From Desulfuromonadaceae bacterium (lineage in GTDB: Bacteria > Desulfobacterota > Desulfuromonadia > Geobacterales > Pseudopelobacteraceae), in contig JAQTZV010000006.1 in NCBI GenBank assembly GCA_028687585.1, positions 124,001 through 188,000 on the forward strand: a stretch of 64,000 nt of DNA, in the 5' to 3' direction. This document shows, in pieces, positions 52,695 through 61,805 of the stretch. Position numbers and translations under genes: made by a program. The notes below the pieces were generated by a model. The model was not told the DNA's origin. It saw nothing but the letters and a program-made list of their open reading frames with translations, and did no database searches. The first letter of the stretch is position 1, and each line of letters starts with the position of its first letter.

Positions 52695-53609
52695 ATGCAC
52701 ATCAAATCGGATGCCAGTCAGTTTATAGAGATGCGGATTGTGAAGGCTCCTTTTATCGTGCTTGCGCTGATTGCACTGGTACTCTTTGGGGTTGCTCATG
52801 CGGCTGATAAGTCGGCAGTAAAAACCGGGATTGAAGACAATGCCAGTGACGCAAAGCGGGCCAAGGAATTGCTCGGTCGTGCAGTTGTTCATTATCGGGC
52901 GAAGAAAGAGTTGGCTTTGGCCGCATTCGACCGTCAGGGCGAATTCATTCAAGGTGATCTTTATGTATATGCAATCAACACATCGGGCGTTTTGCTGGCG
53001 AGTGGTGGATCGTCATCAGTTCTGATCGACCGAATCGTCGTAGGTATGAGTGATGTAGATGGTAAACTATTATTCAAAGAAATGTTGGATAAAGCCAAGT
53101 CCAGAGGATCTGGAACAGTGGAATACCGTTGGCTGAATCGAACCCATAACAAAGTCGAGAGGAAAGTTACCTATTTTCAGCAGGTAGGAGATGTAATTAT
53201 TGCAGTGGGATATTATATCCCACACGCCGCTGCTACGCAGGCCAAAAACATGTTGGATAGGGCTTCAGATGCGGTGAAACGCGATCCAAAGAGCGCATTC
53301 AAGGCATTCCAAGATCTAAGTGGAAAATATATTGAAGACGATCTTTACGTATTCGTAATAGGCATCGATGACTTACATTTTCGTGCTCATGGGGCAACAC
53401 CGCGCCTTGCAGGGAGCGACGCGCAGTCCCTGACCGATCCCAACGGAAAGCCAATCATTCGGGAGATGATCTCGATCATCAAGGCAAATGGAGAAGGCGA
53501 ACTGGAGTATTCCTGGCGTAATCCTGTTACAAGTAAAATTGAGAAAAAGCATACTTATGTGCGCAAGGTGGGCAATTATCTCGTTGGAGTCGGCTATTAC
53601 ACCAGGTAA
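52695..53609 (+). CDS. Exported double-Cache-domain protein
   Basis: About 304 residues with a signal peptide or anchor (about 14-38, ending VAHAAD) and two repeated Cache_2-like domains. Each contains a stretch like 'GDLYVYAINTSGVL' or 'DDLYVFVIGIDDL' and ends 'VGYYIP' or 'VGYYTR'. Unlike usual Cache proteins it has no kinase or MCP module, so it may act as a soluble ligand-binding protein or partner of another sensor. The ATG at 52695 follows TGAGG by eight bases. Confidence 0.8.
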   Translation: MHIKSDASQFIEMRIVKAPFIVLALIALVLFGVAHAADKSAVKTGIEDNASDAKRAKELLGRAVVHYRAKKELALAAFDRQGEFIQGDLYVYAINTSGVLLASGGSSSVLIDRIVVGMSDVDGKLLFKEMLDKAKSRGSGTVEYRWLNRTHNKVERKVTYFQQVGDVIIAVGYYIPHAAATQAKNMLDRASDAVKRDPKSAFKAFQDLSGKYIEDDLYVFVIGIDDLHFRAHGATPRLAGSDAQSLTDPNGKPIIREMISIIKANGEGELEYSWRNPVTSKIEKKHTYVRKVGNYLVGVGYYTR

Positions 53610-53801
53610 AATGTGTAAGCGTACCCGTTAAGCCGGGATACGAAAAAAGGTATGTCATTAAAAGCAAAAAAAGTTCTTGAAACCGCAAGTTGTCGTCAAG
53701 CTTCGGTCGATCGCACTAACTGTTCAAGGCGCAGTTGGCCAAGAGGTCAGCAATCTCTCTGGATTGACTCGGTACACAAATTCGATTGATCGGAGTTAGT
53801 A

Positions 53802-54596
53802 ATGGCAGCGGAAAAAGCGGGTAATAAGCAGAAATATGAACTGCAGTTAGTCGTTGAAACGTTCCTGATGTTGGAGAAGATACTTTCGGCAAGGGGCGGC
53901 ATCTCACTTACTGAGATTTGTCACTGCATGAAAATTACTAAAAACAAGGCATTCAGGATGCTTGCCACACTGGTTCAGTGTGGCATTCTGGAAAAGGATG
54001 AGGGAAGTAACTACAATATCGGCATCACATCCATAGAAAACGCGCATCGGATATTGGCCAAGGCAGAGTCACGGGATAAGGTCCGATCCTGTATGAAACG
54101 CTTATCAAAGGCAACCAATGAAGCGGTCTATTTTGCAAAAAAATCTGGATCAAATGCGGTGTTTGTCGATTTTGTCGACTGTCAACAACCAATAAAAGCT
54201 GCTTCGTTCGTTGGCATGTCTCTGCGACTCCCGGTTGCCGTTCGCTTTCCGAGCGGTACTACGGCCTCCAACATCGGCATTATAACCGTTGATACGGAAA
54301 GTTTGTCATCAGAGATTACTACCGTATCCCTACCGTACGTTAACGGGCTTGGCGCTGTAATAGGAACGCTGGTGGTGCTGGCGCCAACGTACAGGATGTC
54401 TCTTTATCGCATTAAAACGGAAATAGTCCCTGCCTTAAGAGATATCACGCAGCGTCAGCTGACACTGTTGCATGATAGTGAGGAGATGAGATTCGTGCCG
54501 TTGTTCCCGCACTCCGGGCGGGAATTTGCCCGATATCCGCAGTTAGGTGTGGGAATGTTCTCCGACACAGCTGATGCGGCACGGCTGTCGGCGTAG
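53802..54596 (+). CDS. IclR-family transcriptional regulator
   Basis: 264 residues. The N-terminal winged helix-turn-helix (about 13-75; GISLTEICHCMKITKNKAFRML) is followed by an effector-binding domain (about 85-245). IclR proteins often control aromatic degradation genes. It is the last intact gene before the right-hand tRNA repeat, transcribed alone, 190 bp after the Cache gene. Its target is unknown. Confidence 0.85.
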   Translation: MAAEKAGNKQKYELQLVVETFLMLEKILSARGGISLTEICHCMKITKNKAFRMLATLVQCGILEKDEGSNYNIGITSIENAHRILAKAESRDKVRSCMKRLSKATNEAVYFAKKSGSNAVFVDFVDCQQPIKAASFVGMSLRLPVAVRFPSGTTASNIGIITVDTESLSSEITTVSLPYVNGLGAVIGTLVVLAPTYRMSLYRIKTEIVPALRDITQRQLTLLHDSEEMRFVPLFPHSGREFARYPQLGVGMFSDTADAARLSA

Positions 54597-55103
54597 TGGG
54601 GATGGCACACGAAATGATGGTCTTTACTTTTCGGACCTATACCCGAGCAAAGAATCTGACGCGTCTGGGATTATCGGACGCTACGGCATGGCGGTCGGCC
54701 ACAAACGGTCGAGGCCCTTGGTAGAATGCAGGTGCTTCGCACATGAATAAAGCTGCTCCGAAATCTTACTTCGACAATCTCGTCGATTATACCCTCCAAG
54801 CCACTATCAATTGCTAAAATACGCATTTTCCCATAGGCCCTTTCAGCAATATAGAGTTTGCTGACCGAATTAGCAGATGTGTGAAATGCAACCACTCGAA
54901 ATAGTCCTGGTTCACCATCGTTTAGCAAGAAGAAGTATGATGTTCTCTTTTCAGTTTGGGTTTGCGTGTGGGAACACAATTCTAACTGATTGGAAGCACT
55001 GCCGTGAATCTTTTTAAAATCTTTTCCGATATTTTTACTATTTAATTGGATATGATTGAGAGTGATTGAAGCAGCTGAACAGCTCGGTATTTCTTAACTT
55101 TTT
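54597..55103. other. Intergenic region at the right end of the island
   Basis: About 500 bp. A 102-codon minus-strand frame (54671-54979) exists but shows no ribosome site, start context or motif I recognise. Just before the repeat, AGCTC and GGTA at 55081-55089 resemble the D-arm of tRNA-Lys, suggesting that the repeat once extended further 5'. Confidence 0.45.
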
Positions 55104-55191
55104 ATCAGGTGGTCGTTGGTTCGGCCCCAACGCGGTTCACTAAACATTACAGGGGGTTACGGTCAGGTAGTAACTCCCTTTTTGTTGTTTT
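55104..55191 (+). repeat. Right attachment-site repeat (attR-like): decayed 3' half of tRNA-Lys and terminator
   Basis: Starts with 20 bases identical to 5437-5456, then GGCCCCAACGCGGTTCAC in place of GACCCCAACGCGGCTCAC, and ends with the same CCCTTTTTGTTGTTTT as the tRNA terminator. It cannot form an intact tRNA, because the 5' half is missing or scrambled. It marks the probable right boundary of the island. Confidence 0.75.
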
Positions 55192-55371
55192 GATTCCGTT
55201 GGAGACGGCCAAATATACAACCACCATATGCGACACTCTTGTCTTTCCCACAGTGTCAATTCTTGTGTTTTCTGAGTGCCTAAGGTATTGTGCAGACTTG
55301 GAAACTTAGTGAGAAGAGGGTGGAGCCAATGACAGACCTGATATCAAACAAGTACGGGAGCAGTTAAGATT

Positions 55372-56052
55372 ATGAAATGCTTTACAAAACTTATAGTTGG
55401 TTCATCTGCTGTTGCTCTGCTGGCAAGTGGATGTGCGACAAACCCGGACGGAAGTTATGAGTATAAAAACACTGCCATTGGATCGCTTGGCGGAGCCGCT
55501 CTGGGTGCTGGTGTTGGTGCGCTGGTCGGAGGTAAAACTCATCGGGGACGAAATGCCGCTATTGGCGGGCTTACCGGGGCGGTGGTCGGTGGCGGCGTCG
55601 GTAATTATATGGATCGTCAGGCGGCGGCCTTGAAGAAAAGCCTGCCTGAAGCGGAAGTGGTGAGAGATGGTGACAAAATATATGTTGCATTGCCATCCGG
55701 TATTTTGTTTGACACGGGTAAAGATATACTGAAACCGTCCGCAAAGAATTCCCTGAGCAAAGCGGCGGTAACCTTGAATACATCTGATACGAACATCATC
55801 GTTCAGGGGCATACCGATTCAACCGGTTCTGTTGCTGTCAACCAGCCGTTGAGCGAACGGCGGGCCAGCCACGTGCGCGACTTTCTTGCCGTCAGCGGTG
55901 TTCCTTCTTCCCGGATGACGGCGGTCGGTTATGGCTCCAGCAGCCCTGCCGTAGCGAACGATACCGATGCAAATCGAGCGCTGAACAGACGTGTGCAACT
56001 GGAAATAAGCCCCACTGAAAAGCTGCGGGCTCAGGAAAGCGGCAACAACTAG
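55372..56052 (+). CDS. OmpA-family lipoprotein with glycine-zipper domain (YiaD-like)
   Basis: 226 residues. The lipobox places the acylated cysteine at residue 21 (LLASGC). A glycine-zipper segment follows (about 35-80; [18 protein letters not shown]), then an OmpA peptidoglycan-binding domain (about 105-215; [21 protein letters not shown]). Likely anchors the outer membrane to the wall. First core gene after the right-hand repeat. Confidence 0.9.
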   Translation: MKCFTKLIVGSSAVALLASGCATNPDGSYEYKNTAIGSLGGAALGAGVGALVGGKTHRGRNAAIGGLTGAVVGGGVGNYMDRQAAALKKSLPEAEVVRDGDKIYVALPSGILFDTGKDILKPSAKNSLSKAAVTLNTSDTNIIVQGHTDSTGSVAVNQPLSERRASHVRDFLAVSGVPSSRMTAVGYGSSSPAVANDTDANRALNRRVQLEISPTEKLRAQESGNN

Positions 56053-56089
56053 AAACGGCTTCAATGACTCTGAATCAGGAGCTATTAGC

Positions 56090-57004
56090 ATGCAAAACGT
56101 TATAAAACATCAAATTAAAGACCTTCTAAAAGAACGCAATGCCGTACTTCTGGCCCATAACTATATGCGTGATGAGGTGCAGGAGATCGCTGATATCACC
56201 GGCGATTCTCTTGCGCTATCCATTGAGGCGGCCAAAACTGAGGCCGACGTCATTGTGTTCTGCGGCGTACACTTTATGGCTGAGTCTGCGGCGATTCTCT
56301 CACCCCAAAAAAAGGTGCTGCTTCCCCGCCCGGATGCCGGGTGCCCGATGGCCGACATGGTAACAGCAGCAGAGCTTGAACTGCTCAAGTCGCGACACCC
56401 CGGTGTTCCAGTAGTTACCTATGTCAACTCATCTGCCGAAGTTAAAGCTCATTCCGATATCTGCTGCACGTCAGCCAATGCGCTCAAAGTAGTACAGTCG
56501 CTCAGCGAGGACGAACTGATCTTTGTGCCGGACCGCAATCTGGGGCGCTGGATCGCAAAATTCGTCCCGCAAAAGAAATTTATTTTCTGGGAAGGGTTCT
56601 GTCCGACGCACGAACGGATGACGGTGGCAGCGGTACTGCAAAAAAAGAGCGAGCACCCCGATGCGCTCTTCATCTGTCATCCTGAAAGCGCCCCTGCTGT
56701 TTCGGATCTGGCGGATCATGTCTGTTCAACCAGCGGCATGTATGACTACTGCCGCAAAAGTCAGGCCGCAAAATTCATTATTGGCACGGAGGCCGGCATT
56801 ATCTACAAGCTGCGCCTCGAAAACCCCACCAAGGAATTCATCCTTGCCTCACCGGCTCTGTTCTGCCCCAATATGAAACTTACTTCACTTGAGGATATCT
56901 TGCTTTCACTCCAGAATTTGGAACCGGTCATCAGCGTACCGGAGGACATTCGCCTTAAAGCCAAAGGGGCATTGGACCGGATGTTGGCAATTCCGCGCGA
57001 CTGA
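56090..57004 (+). CDS. nadA: Quinolinate synthase NadA
   Basis: 304 residues. NadA hallmarks: [30 protein letters not shown] and FCPNMK, the last three holding the cysteines that bind the [4Fe-4S] cluster. It condenses iminoaspartate with dihydroxyacetone phosphate to quinolinate in NAD synthesis. Length matches the family. GGAGC precedes the ATG. No nadB or nadC is adjacent. Confidence 0.96.
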   Translation: MQNVIKHQIKDLLKERNAVLLAHNYMRDEVQEIADITGDSLALSIEAAKTEADVIVFCGVHFMAESAAILSPQKKVLLPRPDAGCPMADMVTAAELELLKSRHPGVPVVTYVNSSAEVKAHSDICCTSANALKVVQSLSEDELIFVPDRNLGRWIAKFVPQKKFIFWEGFCPTHERMTVAAVLQKKSEHPDALFICHPESAPAVSDLADHVCSTSGMYDYCRKSQAAKFIIGTEAGIIYKLRLENPTKEFILASPALFCPNMKLTSLEDILLSLQNLEPVISVPEDIRLKAKGALDRMLAIPRD

Positions 57005-57045
57005 AATTTCATTCATCATCGCCTGCGCTTTCTTCATGCTCTCTG

Positions 57046-58359
57046 CTATCGGCTTGTCTGGTTGCGTCCCCTGCTCTTGGCTTTGTAGAGCGCCTTGTCG
57101 GCCGCCTTCATAACCTCAGCCGCACTATTGAGATCTTCACCGCTTTCAGCCACACCAATACTGACAGTTACCGAGGCATAGGCACCCTCTCCGCGACCGG
57201 CACGGCTGCCGCGGGCTCCTTTGCCCTGCTTCTGGCTCTTTGGCCGGTCTTCACTCCGTAAGGCCATGCGATATTCGGCAATCGTTTCGCGCAGCGCCTC
57301 CAGATGCGGCAGAGCTTCGTCTACCCGACAGCGGGAGAAGATGATGGTAAATTCTTCTCCGCCATAACGGTAGGCTTTGCCTCCTCCCCCAACGTCCATC
57401 ATCTTTCGTGCGACCATCTTCAGCACCTGATCCCCCACATCATGTCCGTAGGTATCGTTGAACTGTTTGAAGTGATCAACATCAAGCATTGCTACCGTAT
57501 AGTACCGCCCCAGGCCGTGAAGACTCTCGTTCAAAGAGCGACGTGACGGCATACCGGTCAGGTCATCGCGAAATGCCATGTTGTAGGAATCCCGCAGCAC
57601 ACTCATGGTAAGGATCAACGTGCCTGCGGTGGTGTAGGCAACATACATGTTGCGGGTTGTAATCCAGTTGCAGGCCATAAAAAATGCCGTCAACGCACCG
57701 AGCATACCACTGTCGATCGGAGTCTGACGTCGCAGTGCCAGCGCTGCAACGATCGCAAAGCTGAGAGCGCCTGCCATCAGAGCCGGTTGCGGGACCAGCA
57801 GGTTGTTAAGAAGTGGCCACTGGAGGTAACTCCGGGCAATATACGGCACAAGATCGAAAAAGTGCTGGCTGAAGAGCCAGAATACACCAAAAGCCTGAAC
57901 GACAAGAAAGACTAAGCGCATTCGGCCGACAGCGGAAAAGACACCACGCTCGCGCATGATTGTGAAGAGAACAGTATTCAGCGGTATCAGCAGAACAAAA
58001 GCCTGAAAAAACGGATTGAGGGCAGGCTCGAACTGTTCAGTAGCTATGAGAGTCTGAGAACTCCAATAGAAGAGTACCAGCATGAGCAGAGCCATAAATG
58101 GGCGACCGCGATGAAAATGAACGGACAAAAATAGTCCCATGGCGGTCACAAAATAGGGGGCAAGCATGACCAGATCTTGCCGGCCAGGTGACAGGTCAGG
58201 AATATGGGGAATAAGAAACCAGGTTGCAATCAGGATTGCAGTGGGCACGAAAAAAATGGGGATTTTCTGTGTGAAGTGGGCAAACAAACGAGTACTTTCC
58301 TCATATGACGGTAAGTCGGTAACTGTGCTGGCATACACTGTAAGCTGCAAACCAGTCAA
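57046..58359 (-). CDS. Membrane diguanylate cyclase (GGDEF domain)
   Basis: About 437 residues. The N-terminal half has seven or eight membrane helices (about 35-255), and a GGDEF domain follows (about 265-435) with the intact signature GGEEF (YRYGGEEFTIIF) and the DVDHFKQFNDTYGH metal/substrate motif, so it should make cyclic di-GMP. No RxxD inhibitory site is obvious. The frame begins with TTG at 58359 without a clear ribosome site; an internal GTG is possible, so the start is uncertain. Confidence 0.87.
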   Translation of the reverse strand: MTGLQLTVYASTVTDLPSYEESTRLFAHFTQKIPIFFVPTAILIATWFLIPHIPDLSPGRQDLVMLAPYFVTAMGLFLSVHFHRGRPFMALLMLVLFYWSSQTLIATEQFEPALNPFFQAFVLLIPLNTVLFTIMRERGVFSAVGRMRLVFLVVQAFGVFWLFSQHFFDLVPYIARSYLQWPLLNNLLVPQPALMAGALSFAIVAALALRRQTPIDSGMLGALTAFFMACNWITTRNMYVAYTTAGTLILTMSVLRDSYNMAFRDDLTGMPSRRSLNESLHGLGRYYTVAMLDVDHFKQFNDTYGHDVGDQVLKMVARKMMDVGGGGKAYRYGGEEFTIIFSRCRVDEALPHLEALRETIAEYRMALRSEDRPKSQKQGKGARGSRAGRGEGAYASVTVSIGVAESGEDLNSAAEVMKAADKALYKAKSRGRNQTSR

Positions 58360-58486
58360 CCATTTTCGGAAGCATGAAATTCCTTGCTCTTTTCAAAACA
58401 TAACAGAAACCATCAATAAACTTGACGGAGTGTTTGGTGGTGTGGTAAAAATGCGACAGTGATTTTACGGATACGGAGATTGCGCA

Positions 58487-58882
58487 ATGATACAATTTAA
58501 AAAACTGATTACCGTTATGACGCTGTTTTCCCTGTTGTCGACCGCTTCTTATGCGTTTGCCGATGATAATACGATCAGAGAAGTTTTCACAGATGCGTTT
58601 TATGGCGCTGGAATCGGTGCGCTGATTGGTGGTGCATTGACTGTTTTTACAAAACACCCGTCTGATCATATAAAAAACAATCTATTATACGGCGCTGCAA
58701 CAGGTGTTTTGGCCGGGACTGCTTACGGGTTGGCTAAATCAGCCCGTGCCTTTGCCGAGGTCGAAAACGGCCGTGTCAAAATCGCGATTCCGACAATCAT
58801 TCCTGAGCTGCTTGTTTCGCCTTCATCGGGGCGAACGGCGGTTGCCTGGAAAGCAGATCTGATTCGCGGTACATTTAATTAG
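58487..58882 (+). CDS. Small exported glycine-zipper protein
   Basis: 131 residues: a signal peptide (cleavage near AFADD) followed by two glycine-zipper-like hydrophobic helices (YGAGIGALIGGAL and YGAATGVLAGTAYGL) and a short C-terminal domain. Family not recognised; it may be a small envelope protein. A terminator follows. Confidence 0.65.
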   Translation: MIQFKKLITVMTLFSLLSTASYAFADDNTIREVFTDAFYGAGIGALIGGALTVFTKHPSDHIKNNLLYGAATGVLAGTAYGLAKSARAFAEVENGRVKIAIPTIIPELLVSPSSGRTAVAWKADLIRGTFN

Positions 58883-58910
58883 TTTTACACCAAATATCGA
58901 TAATAATTTT

Positions 58911-58942
58911 AACCCGCCGGAGAAATCCTGCGGGTTTTTTAT
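58911..58942 (+). terminator. Rho-independent terminator
   Basis: AACCCGC and GCGGGTT arms with a 12-base loop, followed by a T-rich run. Confidence 0.8.
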
Positions 58943-59008
58943 TTGCCCACACCGCAATAAATTGGGTATATACGTTCTGTATGCATTTAAACGTATGAGG
59001 AGATTGCA

Positions 59009-59323
59009 ATGTCAGAGTTTAAAAATGTCACCGTTATCAAGAAGGCCAATATCTTTTTTGACGGTCAAGTCACCAGCCGTTCGATATTTTTTGCCGATGG
59101 GAGCAAAAAAACGCTTGGTGTCATGCAGCCGGGGGAATATGAATTTTCTACCGATTGTGTTGAGGATATGGAAATTCTTTCGGGAGAGCTGAAATGGCAG
59201 CTAAGGGGAGAAAACGAGTGGAAGAACGTAATGTGCGGCGAAACGTTTAATGTGCCGGCGCATAGCACGTTTATAATGAAGACGGCGGTTGTAACGGATT
59301 ATTGTTGTGCTTTTGGCAAATGA
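59009..59323 (+). CDS. ppnP: Pyrimidine/purine nucleoside phosphorylase PpnP
   Basis: 104 residues, the full length of the DUF1255/PpnP cupin family. It starts FKNVTVIKKANIFFDGQV and contains RSIFFADGSKKTLGVMQPGEYEF and FNVPAHSTF. The enzyme splits nucleosides with phosphate. TGAGGAG lies upstream. It overlaps the next gene by 17 bases if that gene starts at 59307. Confidence 0.92.
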   Translation: MSEFKNVTVIKKANIFFDGQVTSRSIFFADGSKKTLGVMQPGEYEFSTDCVEDMEILSGELKWQLRGENEWKNVMCGETFNVPAHSTFIMKTAVVTDYCCAFGK

Positions 59324-60266
59324 CAACTCGCTTTTCGTGAATAAAAAATTGGACTGTTGCACTGTCGGTCGTTTTGCACCATCTCCGACCGGAGCTCTTC
59401 ATACCGGTTCTCTGGTTGCGGCGGTCGGTAGCTATCTTATGGCTAAACATCGTGGCGGTCGCTGGCTGTTGCGGCTTGATGATCTGGACGCTCCCCGTCA
59501 GGTGCCGGGGATGGCTGAAGACATTATGCGGACACTGGAGTTGTTCGGGCTGCAATGGGATGGTGAAGTTACTCGTCAGAGCAGGCATGTGGAAGAGTAT
59601 CAACGCTATTTTAAACTGCTGCAACATGCCGGGGTGGTGTATCCGTGCGGCTGTTCACGTAAGGAAATTGCCCGTAGTACTTCAGCGCCGCATATTGGAG
59701 ACGAGGGTATTCCCTATCCCGGCACCTGCCGGGTCGGGATAAAAACTGCTTTGGCCATACGTTCCTGGAGGGTACAAGTGCCGGAGGAGGAGATCTGCTT
59801 TTCTGACCTGCGCATGGGGTGTATCAGCCAGGTACTGCCAGTTTCATGCGGTGATTTTGTTGTAAGACGCGGCGATGGCGAGTTTGCCTATCAACTGGCG
59901 GTAGTGGTGGATGATTATCTGTCCGGGGTAAACCAGGTTGTACGGGGTGAGGATCTGCTTTCCTCAACACCTCGCCAGATATATCTGCAGCGACTGCTCG
60001 GCTTTCCTCAGCCGAACTATTGTCACCTGCCTCTAGTAACCGGGCCAGATGGGGCAAAACTGAGTAAACGGGACAGTTTGCTTTCACCTCATGTGAGCAC
60101 TGGCACTGGCAGAGAACAGGTATTGCTTCTCGCCGTACTTCGTTTTCTCGGTCTGAATCCCCCCCAAGAACTTACCGGGGCCGCATGCCATGCAATCCTC
60201 CAGTGGGGAGTTATTCATTTTACGGCACTCCAGCTACCTGTCCAAGGAGGCACAATAACTATCTGA
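59307..60266 (+). CDS. gluQRS: Glutamyl-Q tRNA(Asp) synthetase
   Basis: About 319 residues, too short for a full glutamyl-tRNA synthetase and without the anticodon-binding domain. The catalytic core is intact: GRFAPSPTGALHTGSL (HIGH-like), DDLDAPR, the zinc-binding CGCSRKE and the KLSKRD loop. It attaches glutamate to queuosine of tRNA-Asp. The start is uncertain: GTG at 59307 or at 59337 are both possible. Confidence 0.9.
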   Translation: MLLANDNSLFVNKKLDCCTVGRFAPSPTGALHTGSLVAAVGSYLMAKHRGGRWLLRLDDLDAPRQVPGMAEDIMRTLELFGLQWDGEVTRQSRHVEEYQRYFKLLQHAGVVYPCGCSRKEIARSTSAPHIGDEGIPYPGTCRVGIKTALAIRSWRVQVPEEEICFSDLRMGCISQVLPVSCGDFVVRRGDGEFAYQLAVVVDDYLSGVNQVVRGEDLLSSTPRQIYLQRLLGFPQPNYCHLPLVTGPDGAKLSKRDSLLSPHVSTGTGREQVLLLAVLRFLGLNPPQELTGAACHAILQWGVIHFTALQLPVQGGTITI

Positions 60267-60397
60267 CAGATCAAAACCAGCTAGACCGGGCTTACCATAA
60301 AACCTTGATTATACGATAGTTGCATGCTATTTGTAACAACGGGACATGCGGAACTAAAGCGCAGATTTGCGCTGCAAATAAGCTCAAGGGGGACGAA

Positions 60398-61375
60398 ATG
60401 GAAAAGCAGAAAGTTCATTACAGTGAATTGGGTTTGTCCAACACGAAAGAGATGTTCAGCAAGGCGATGGCCGGTAAATATGCGGTTCCTGCCTACAATT
60501 TCAATAATCTCGAGCAGCTTCAGGCTATTGTGACCGCCTGTATCGAAACAAATTCTCCGGTAATCATTCAGGTTTCCAAGGGTGCGCGCAGTTATGCAAA
60601 CGAAACGATGCTCCGCTTCATGGCAATGGGTGCGGTTCAGATGGCGCGTGAAGCAGGCTCCAATATACCGATCTGTCTGCACCTTGATCACGGTGACACA
60701 TTTGAACTGTGCAAATCGTGCATCGATAGCGGTTTTTCATCTGTTATGATTGACGGATCACATTTACCATTCGAAGAAAACGTGGCTCTTGCCAAAAAAG
60801 TAGTCGAATATGCCCATCAGTTTGATGTGACGGTTGAAGCGGAGTTGGGCGTTCTGGCCGGGATCGAGGATGAGGTTTCTGCCGAACATTCCTCCTATAC
60901 AAAACCGGAAGAGGTTGAAGAGTTTGTCAAAAAGAGCGGTGTTGATTCGTTGGCGATCTCAATCGGAACCAGTCACGGAGCATTTAAATTTAAAGCCGGT
61001 CAGCCGGTTCCTCCGCTGCGGTTCGATATTCTGGATGAGTGTGAAAAGCGCATTCCCGGTTTTCCGATAGTGCTTCATGGCGCCTCATCGGTGGTTCAGG
61101 AGTATGTCGAGCTAATCAACAAATATGGTGGCAACCTGGCAGGAGCGGTTGGTATTTCCGAAGATCAGTTGCGTCGGGCCGCAGCGAGTGCCGTCTGCAA
61201 GATAAATATCGATTCCGATGGCAGATTGGCGGTGACCGCCAGAATTCGTGAATATTTTGCCAAGGACCCGAAAGAATTCGATCCGCGTAAATATCTGGGT
61301 GAAGCTCGTAAAGAGCTGGTAAAACTGGTAAAGCACAAAAACGAAGCTGTTCTTGGGTCTGCAGGAAAAGCCTGA
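60398..61375 (+). CDS. fba: Class II fructose-1,6-bisphosphate aldolase
   Basis: 325 residues with the class II aldolase features: AYNFNNLEQ, the zinc-binding HLDHGD, SSVMIDGSHLPFEENV, EAELGVLAG, HGASSV and the NIDSDGRLA end. Splits fructose 1,6-bisphosphate in glycolysis or makes it in gluconeogenesis. The ATG at 60398 has AAGGGGGA; the open frame reaches further upstream without a site. The PilZ gene follows closely. Confidence 0.94.
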   Translation: MEKQKVHYSELGLSNTKEMFSKAMAGKYAVPAYNFNNLEQLQAIVTACIETNSPVIIQVSKGARSYANETMLRFMAMGAVQMAREAGSNIPICLHLDHGDTFELCKSCIDSGFSSVMIDGSHLPFEENVALAKKVVEYAHQFDVTVEAELGVLAGIEDEVSAEHSSYTKPEEVEEFVKKSGVDSLAISIGTSHGAFKFKAGQPVPPLRFDILDECEKRIPGFPIVLHGASSVVQEYVELINKYGGNLAGAVGISEDQLRRAAASAVCKINIDSDGRLAVTARIREYFAKDPKEFDPRKYLGEARKELVKLVKHKNEAVLGSAGKA

Positions 61376-61403
61376 TTTCGCACGTCACGGCAGGGGAGGA
61401 TAT

Positions 61404-61778
61404 ATGAGAACTCGAAAGTTTTCTCGCGTACATTTTAATGTCGGAGCGACCATCAGGACCGCTGATCGGCAGTTTCAGGGCGCGGTGGAAAATCTCAGCA
61501 TGACCGGTATGTTTCTGGTAACCAGTGAGCAACTTGCTGAGGGAGATCTGGTTGATATAACTATTGTTCTTTCCGGTATTCTTCCCGAGATATCCGTGGG
61601 TTTTAACGGGATTGTTACGCGGGTAACAGCGGATGGCGTTGGCTTTACCTTCGATAAAATGGATCTCGATTCCTATATGCATCTTAAAAATATAATCGCC
61701 TATAATATTGATGATGTTGACAAGGTTATGGAAGAGATCGGCCATGCCATTGATGAAAAACTCGCATCAGAGCAATAA
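61404..61778 (+). CDS. PilZ-domain protein
   Basis: 124 residues forming a single PilZ domain, with the RxxxR motif (RKFSR) at the start and the NLSMTG element (D/NxSxxG type) about 25 residues later. These residues bind cyclic di-GMP. GGGAGG precedes the ATG at 61404. A GGDEF protein (57046) and an MCP gene lie nearby, but the target of this protein is unknown. Confidence 0.88.
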   Translation: MRTRKFSRVHFNVGATIRTADRQFQGAVENLSMTGMFLVTSEQLAEGDLVDITIVLSGILPEISVGFNGIVTRVTADGVGFTFDKMDLDSYMHLKNIIAYNIDDVDKVMEEIGHAIDEKLASEQ

Positions 61779-61805
61779 TGATCATACCCGCTTGAGGAAG
61801 ACACT

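Larger units (their letters stand above)
5437..55191. mobile_element. Putative catabolic genomic island integrated at tRNA-Lys
   Basis: The block of nearly 50 kb between the two tRNA-Lys 3'-end repeats holds only accessory genes (alkylphenol-type oxidation, carboxylation, CoA metabolism, transport, regulation). Both flanks hold conserved housekeeping genes. Four sigma-54 promoters with the same upstream sites tie the genes together. No intact integrase, conjugation or replication gene is present, so it is now fixed or mobilisable only in trans. Boundaries are inferred from the repeats and assume the second copy is the right attachment site. Confidence 0.6.

Noticed and set aside
54671..54979. 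102-codon minus-strand frame at the island's right end
   Set aside because: No ribosome site, no recognisable motif and no homologue I can recall; treated as chance.
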